Assembly: GCA_964495825.1 (NCBI GenBank)
Contig: CAZBWI010000019.1
Coordinates: 1 to 9,285 of the forward strand
Length of the DNA stretch: 9,285 bases
Origin: CAJBLF01 sp964495825
GTDB lineage: Bacteria > Patescibacteriota > Gracilibacteria > Absconditabacterales > Absconditicoccaceae
Reading direction: 5' to 3'
Numbering within the stretch: the stretch's first letter is position 1; each line of letters opens with the position of its first letter. Of this stretch, positions 6,526 through 9,285 are shown one piece after another. The notes under the pieces were generated by a model, which was given only the letters and a program-made list of their open reading frames with translations, had not been told where the DNA came from and searched no databases. The position numbers and the translations under genes were made by a program.

Positions 6526-6551
6526 AAAACCCACTTTCGCAAGTATGTTTT
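6526..6551 (+). other. Hairpin with TCGC tetraloop between the structured element and the terminator
   Basis: AAAAC (6526-6530) pairs with GTTTT (6547-6551), and ACTT (6533-6536) with AAGT (6541-6544), separated by a 2x2 internal loop and capped by TCGC. It lies between the multi-branched element and the lepA terminator and may belong to the same RNA. It has no T tract of its own. Confidence 0.4.
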
Positions 6552-6561
6552 ACTCTCTAAA

Positions 6562-6586
6562 TCTCTCTGAAATAGAGGGAATTTTT
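6562..6586 (+). terminator. Likely rho-independent terminator for lepA
   Basis: TCTCTCT at 6562-6568 pairs with AGAGGGA at 6574-6580 (one G-T pair) around loop GAAAT, followed by TTTTT at 6582-6586. It lies about 210 bp after the lepA stop and points rightward. Together with the leftward terminator that follows it forms a convergent pair. Confidence 0.6.
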
Positions 6587-6590
6587 GCTT

Positions 6591-6618
6591 AAAAAAACCT
6601 CCTCTATTGTAGAGGAGG
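6591..6618 (-). terminator. Rho-independent terminator for the leftward surface-protein genes
   Basis: On the minus strand a perfect 9-bp stem, CCTCCTCTA and TAGAGGAGG, with a CAA loop (plus-strand arms 6598-6606 and 6610-6618) is followed by seven T (6597-6591). It lies 16 bp after the TAA of the gene ending at 6635. This is a textbook terminator and the clearest in the window. Confidence 0.9.
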
Positions 6619-6634
6619 GTAGGGAGGAGTAAGT

Positions 6635-7204
6635 TTATTCCATATAAAAGCTGAATACTATGGTTCCACTATACGTTCCTGGAGGAGATCCTGCAGGGAT
6701 GAAAATCTTAATCCATGGTTTATCACCGTATTTATTGATGATACCTATATTACTAGGATCAGTCTCTTTGTAGATATAGGTGACTGGTTCTATGATATTT
6801 GTATAACTGGAAAGGACTGGATTTATCTTTACATGGAGACTAGTAAGTCACATGAGAAGCTCAGGTGTAATGCTACCAGCTTTAAGCTCGATGCCGGTGA
6901 GTCTGGTGTTAGAGGGTCCGTAAATACCATCACATTGGATAGTGGTATAGTGGCCGGTAGTATATCCTTCGATATCTTCTATCCAGAACGGTTCAGTAAA
7001 TTGTCCACTAATTTCTTGATCATAAGGAGAACTATATACTGTACCAATAGGAAAATTTCCTGGAGTACCATGACGGATGCCGAGACCAGTGATTTCAAGA
7101 GTTATATTGCCTTGTTGAGCACTCTGAGCTAAGACAGTATAAAAAAATCATGATACAGCTCCTATCACTATCAGTATACATATTTTTTTTGTTAGCTTGA
7201 TCAT
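6635..7204 (-). CDS. Secreted beta-rich surface protein, WxL-like
   Basis: With two TGA codons read as Gly this is a 189-residue protein. It starts MIKLTKKICILIVIGAVS, a classical signal peptide with cleavage likely near VLAQS; one TGA glycine lies inside its hydrophobic core. The mature part is rich in Gly, Thr, Ser and aromatic residues, alternating as in a beta sandwich. The segment FWIEDIEGYTTGHYTTI recalls the VTDxxGxxxGW strand of WxL cell-wall-binding domains, and the end (IFIPAGSPPGTYSGTIVFSF) closely parallels the end of the neighbouring protein (VYVPANQPVGVYTGTLSLV), so the two are probable paralogues. DUF4402 or spore-coat-U-like folds share this ending and are an alternative. No cell-wall anchor, LPXTG or C-terminal membrane segment is present. 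It is the last gene of a leftward pair, followed by a strong terminator. Start ATG 7204; no Shine-Dalgarno. Confidence 0.75.
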
Positions 7205-7232
7205 ATTATGAGATCAAAATAAAGACATATAC

Positions 7233-7293
7233 TATGTATCTAATATCCTAAAAAAATCAACAACAAGTAGATTTTAGGATAATGAGATATGTA
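7233..7293. other. Long imperfect hairpin upstream of the WxL-like gene
   Basis: TATCCTAAAA (7244-7253) pairs with TTTTAGGATA (7272-7281). After a small internal loop, ATGTATCT-type sequence at 7233-7241 pairs with 7285-7293 through two G-T pairs. The hairpin lies in the leader of the gene that starts at 7204 and could be an attenuator, a processing site or a regulator target. There is no T tract directly after it in either direction. A second AT-rich 7-bp stem lies next to it at 7291-7308. Confidence 0.4.
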
Positions 7294-7370
7294 TTTTTTA
7301 TAAAATACAAAAAATATCCAGAAGAATTGTTTTCTGTATTCTGAATATCCATTTTATTTGACATATTATA

Positions 7371-7388
7371 TATTATATAGTCTAGGAC
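7371..7388 (+). repeat. Left arm of an 18-bp perfect inverted repeat bracketing a surface-protein gene
   Basis: TATTATATAGTCTAGGAC here is the exact reverse complement of 8046-8063. The two arms enclose the secreted-protein gene at 7441-7989 plus its flanks, a segment of 693 bp. The arm also takes part in the local hairpin at 7378-7421 and holds the normally rare CTAG tetranucleotide. Confidence 0.8.
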
Positions 7389-7421
7389 ATACAAAACGGG
7401 GGTGTCTTGTGTGCTAGACTA
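7378..7421 (-). other. 15-bp hairpin just after the 7441-7989 gene
   Basis: TAGTCTAG (7378-7385) pairs with CTAGACTA (7414-7421) and, after a GA bulge, CATACAA (7388-7394) pairs with TTGTGTG (7407-7413, one G-T). The 12-nt loop carries a run of five G on the plus strand (five C in the transcript). It starts 19 bp after the stop codon of the leftward gene. It lacks a T tract, so it may be a weak terminator, an mRNA 3'-end stabiliser or a recombination structure. Confidence 0.55.
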
Positions 7422-7440
7422 GTATAAAGTTGTAAGTATT

Positions 7441-7989
7441 TTACCAAGGAGCAACTAATGAAAGTGTTCCAGTATAAACTCCAACTGGTTGATTAGCAGG
7501 AACGTATACATACAATTGAACATTATTTGCAGAGATAGTACAGATTTGTCCAAGAGCAGAACTTTTATAGAGGATTGTTTGTGGAGAACCTCAGATAGAA
7601 GTCCGAGTAGTAGTATTTGTACCAGTAGTACAACTACCAGAAATTACCTGGTTAGCGTCAGCCTTAAGATAAACATTAGTAGCAGGAATTGTTTGTCCAT
7701 TTTGGTTAGTAAGATCAGAAGTAGCGTTTAAGGTCATAGTCCAGTTAGAAAGACCTTCATAATCAGTACAGTAGAATGTAGATGGATTGAAAGTACCTGT
7801 AAGCGTGAATGCATCGAATGAAGCTATGTGATCACCAACATACAATGAAGTACCGTATACACATTCACTAGTACCTGTATAGATTTTCAAAGATACATCT
7901 CCAGGAACTTGTGCATTAGTTTTTGTTAACATAAGTACAGATGTAATAAGAGCCAATGAAAGAGCTCCGATTTTCAATAAATTTTTCAT
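7441..7989 (-). CDS. Secreted four-cysteine surface protein, WxL-like
   Basis: Reading one TGA as Gly133 extends the frame to TAA at 7441-7443, giving 182 residues. MKNLLKIGALSLALITSVLM starts a signal peptide with likely cleavage after KTNA (residue 26). The mature protein is Thr/Ser/Asn-rich beta sequence with four cysteines (43, 74, 120, 150), enough for two disulfides. FYCTDYEGLSNWTMTLNAT near 72-90 followed by NGQTIPATNV resembles the first WxL motif (VTDxRGxxxGWxLTV...IPA), here W-T-M. The end VYVPANQPVGVYTGTLSLVA with a terminal Trp182 resembles the last strands of such domains and of the protein at 6635-7204. WxL domains bind peptidoglycan noncovalently in Firmicutes; that role here is inference. 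It lies between the arms of an 18-bp inverted repeat. Start ATG 7989; the upstream sequence is A-rich with no Shine-Dalgarno. Confidence 0.78.
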
Positions 7990-8018
7990 TTGTGTTTCAA
8001 AATAAAATATAAAATCCC

Positions 8019-8040
8019 TGATATAGTGTTTGCTATATCA
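8019..8040 (-). promoter_or_regulatory. Perfect 8-bp hairpin in the leader of the 7441-7989 gene
   Basis: TGATATAG (8019-8026) pairs with CTATATCA (8033-8040) around a 6-nt loop. If transcription starts near the TATTAT at 8058-8063 on the minus strand, the stem would sit within the first 35 nt of the mRNA, like 5' stabilising stems of abundant outer-surface protein mRNAs. It might instead be a dimeric operator. Confidence 0.45.
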
Positions 8041-8045
8041 TGGTC

Positions 8046-8063
8046 GTCCTAGACTATATAATA
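8046..8063 (+). repeat. Right arm of the 18-bp inverted repeat, overlapping the likely -10 of the surface gene
   Basis: GTCCTAGACTATATAATA is the exact reverse complement of 7371-7388. On the minus strand it contains TATTAT (8058-8063), one mismatch from the -10 consensus and correctly placed to drive the gene starting at 7989; the matching -35 is poor. The repeat therefore spans a probable promoter core and the first transcribed bases. Confidence 0.75.
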
Positions 8064-8344
8064 CATCATTTTATTGTTGTTAAAGAACGGTGTACTTCGT
8101 TGATTGATGTAATTATACTCAGGATTTTTTATTTGTCAAAAATTTTGATATATTTTTTAATATATAAAAATATTAAGAAAATATGTCAATTATATACAAA
8201 TAAAAAAAAGAAAATACTCTTATTATATATCAAAATAAAATAAAAAAAAATGAAAGTGGAAATATTGCTTGCATATATGATAGAGAAGAATATATCTATA
8301 TTAAATGTAGTTTTTATTACTTATTTTTAGATTTTATAAAAAAG

Positions 8345-9285
8345 ATGCAAAAAAGAAAAACATTATGAGGGATGATTATACTATGATTATGTTGTTTTTT
8401 TCTATTTATTGGCGGATCATATTGAGTCACAAACACCCAAGAAGATTTTAATAAGGTATTTGTAAGATTTTGCAATAATGTGTGAGAATCAAAACATGAT
8501 GATATAATATTTGTAAAACCAGGAGAGAAAAAGTCGTTACGTCTTTGTGTTAATAATTGATGAAAAAATTCTGTTACTTTTCAATATGGTTTTAGTAAAT
8601 CTACATTTGCAAGTGCATGAGGTCGTGTGTGTCATTCTATTACAGAATCATGAGACAATTTTAGTATATTAATTCCTGAAAAAAAAGAGAGAATTATAAA
8701 TATACAACCCGGAGATAGTATAGTGATAGAAGAAGATATAGTAATTCCACCAGGAATGAGTGGTTTACAGATGTGATGTATGTTATATAAACTAAAAAAT
8801 TCAGATATTAATTTATGAACGTTGTTTGATATGGAGATAAATAAATATGGACGAATAGATGTGATGGTAGGATGAGCATCTGACATACAGTCAAATATAG
8901 AATTATTAAATATGTCCGGATGAGTATTCTCTACCAATAAGAAGATGAAAGCAGAAGTGGATGAAGAGAATAATCTTAGATTATCATTTTTGGTTAAGAA
9001 TGGATGAAATGTCCTTCAAAACGTTGTTATAACAGGTAAAATATATAATGCACTTTGATTTCAAAAAGATTTTTCATCTGCCAACAAACAGATTGCACCT
9101 TGAGCAGAAGGTTTTTTTGAAGTAGATGCAGGAATATTGCCTGTATATAAATGATTTTTTACCATAAAGATTAACGTGCAGAATATACCACAATTGATGT
9201 TTGATGTATCAAACAAAAATATTGATAGAGTTTCAGTAATTACTGAAAAATGAAAGATATTTTTATTTTCTTGGATATATGTGAT
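8345..9285 (+). CDS. Secreted protein with Ig-like domains, possibly WxL-interacting/DUF916-like (C-terminus beyond window)
   Basis: Seventeen TGA codons must be read as Gly; with them the frame stays open for 313 codons to the window end. MQKRKTLGGMIILGLCCFFL is a signal peptide, cleavage near residue 25. Two beta-sandwich regions follow. The first has VKPGEKKSLRLCVNN and IVIPPGMSGLQ, and the second, LSFLVKNGGNVLQNVVITGK then APGAEGFFEV. This pattern, extracytoplasmic Ig-like domains with N-terminal VxPGxxxxLxLxVxN and FxxxNxGN motifs, recalls DUF916/DUF3324 proteins, which in Firmicutes bind WxL proteins and end in a membrane helix and basic tail. GKIFLFSWIYV at the very end may be the beginning of that helix. 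Other CPR surface proteins with Ig-like domains could look similar. ATG 8345 directly precedes the signal peptide; the upstream region is A-rich without Shine-Dalgarno. TGA is as common as all GGN codons together here (17 against 16). Confidence 0.75.

Larger units (their letters stand above)
7990..8344. other. Divergent AT-rich intergenic region between surface-protein genes
   Basis: This 355-bp spacer separates the leftward secreted proteins from the rightward one. Its left end holds a leader hairpin and one arm of the inverted repeat. From about 8120 to 8340 it is extremely A/T-rich with long A and T runs. Rightward promoter candidates are TTGTCA at 8133-8138 with TTTAAT at 8156-8161 (17 bp) and TTGCAT at 8269-8274 with TATATC at 8291-8296 (16 bp); neither is decisive. 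The open frame at 8040-8243 here is low-complexity and unlikely to be a gene. Confidence 0.5.

Noticed and set aside
6833..7132. Plus-strand open frame of 99 codons
   Set aside because: It is the shadow of the secreted-protein gene at 6635-7204, whose signal peptide, glycine codons and terminator support the minus strand.
8040..8243. 67-codon plus-strand open frame
   Set aside because: It lies in a low-complexity A/T-rich divergent spacer, has a biased Ile/Lys/Tyr composition and overlaps promoter and repeat elements.
8632..8937. Minus-strand open frame of 101 codons
   Set aside because: It is antisense to the code-25 secreted protein starting at 8345, which has a signal peptide and coherent Ig-like sequence.
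1..9285. tRNA, rRNA or CRISPR array
   Set aside because: I saw no tRNA cloverleaf with a TTCGA arm, no rRNA-like sequence, and no direct repeats of 24-40 bp with regular spacers. The short arrays are contiguous 7-bp tandem repeats.

Overview
The window reads as a piece of an AT-rich Candidate Phyla Radiation genome that uses genetic code 25, in which TGA encodes glycine. That code is known in Absconditabacteria (SR1) and Gracilibacteria (BD1-5). The evidence is internal: ruvA and lepA are intact only if TGA is read as Gly, and the TGA codons fall on conserved glycines, such as the second HhH motif of RuvA and the DASQ-G-IQAQT and SGKT-G-ENV motifs of LepA. Tryptophan is still TGG. Every true gene end is TAA or TAG. 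I cannot choose between the two phyla.

Layout from left to right. The left edge holds the N-terminus of a leftward IS30-type transposase. A non-coding stretch with a perfect 22-bp palindrome and degenerate 7-bp repeats leads to ruvA (344-895). Next is a long, unusual protein (982-2781) that looks like a divergent GHMP-kinase fold joined to a C-terminal winged helix; it ends at a strong terminator. A small helical unknown (2891-3226) converges on a leftward helical-repeat protein (3345-4151), whose promoter lies in the divergent spacer shared with lepA (4362-6353). LepA is about 60 residues longer than usual because of three low-complexity linker insertions, each made of a 7-bp tandem repeat. 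After lepA comes a multi-hairpin non-coding segment with converging terminators.

The right third is a cell-surface locus. Two leftward secreted beta-rich proteins (7441-7989 and 6635-7204) resemble each other and recall WxL-domain proteins. They are divergent from a rightward secreted protein (8345 to the window end) with Ig-like repeats and possibly the start of a C-terminal membrane anchor, recalling the DUF916/WxL-interacting family. An 18-bp perfect inverted repeat brackets the 7441-7989 gene.

The main signals for a second look are: (1) 7-bp tandem arrays at several unrelated loci, inside and outside genes, in a code where TGA cannot stop translation; (2) the possible WxL-like surface system with its inverted-repeat-flanked gene; (3) the kinase-like/winged-helix fusion; (4) the multi-branched hairpin region after lepA. 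No homology search was run, so family calls other than RuvA and LepA are made by eye.
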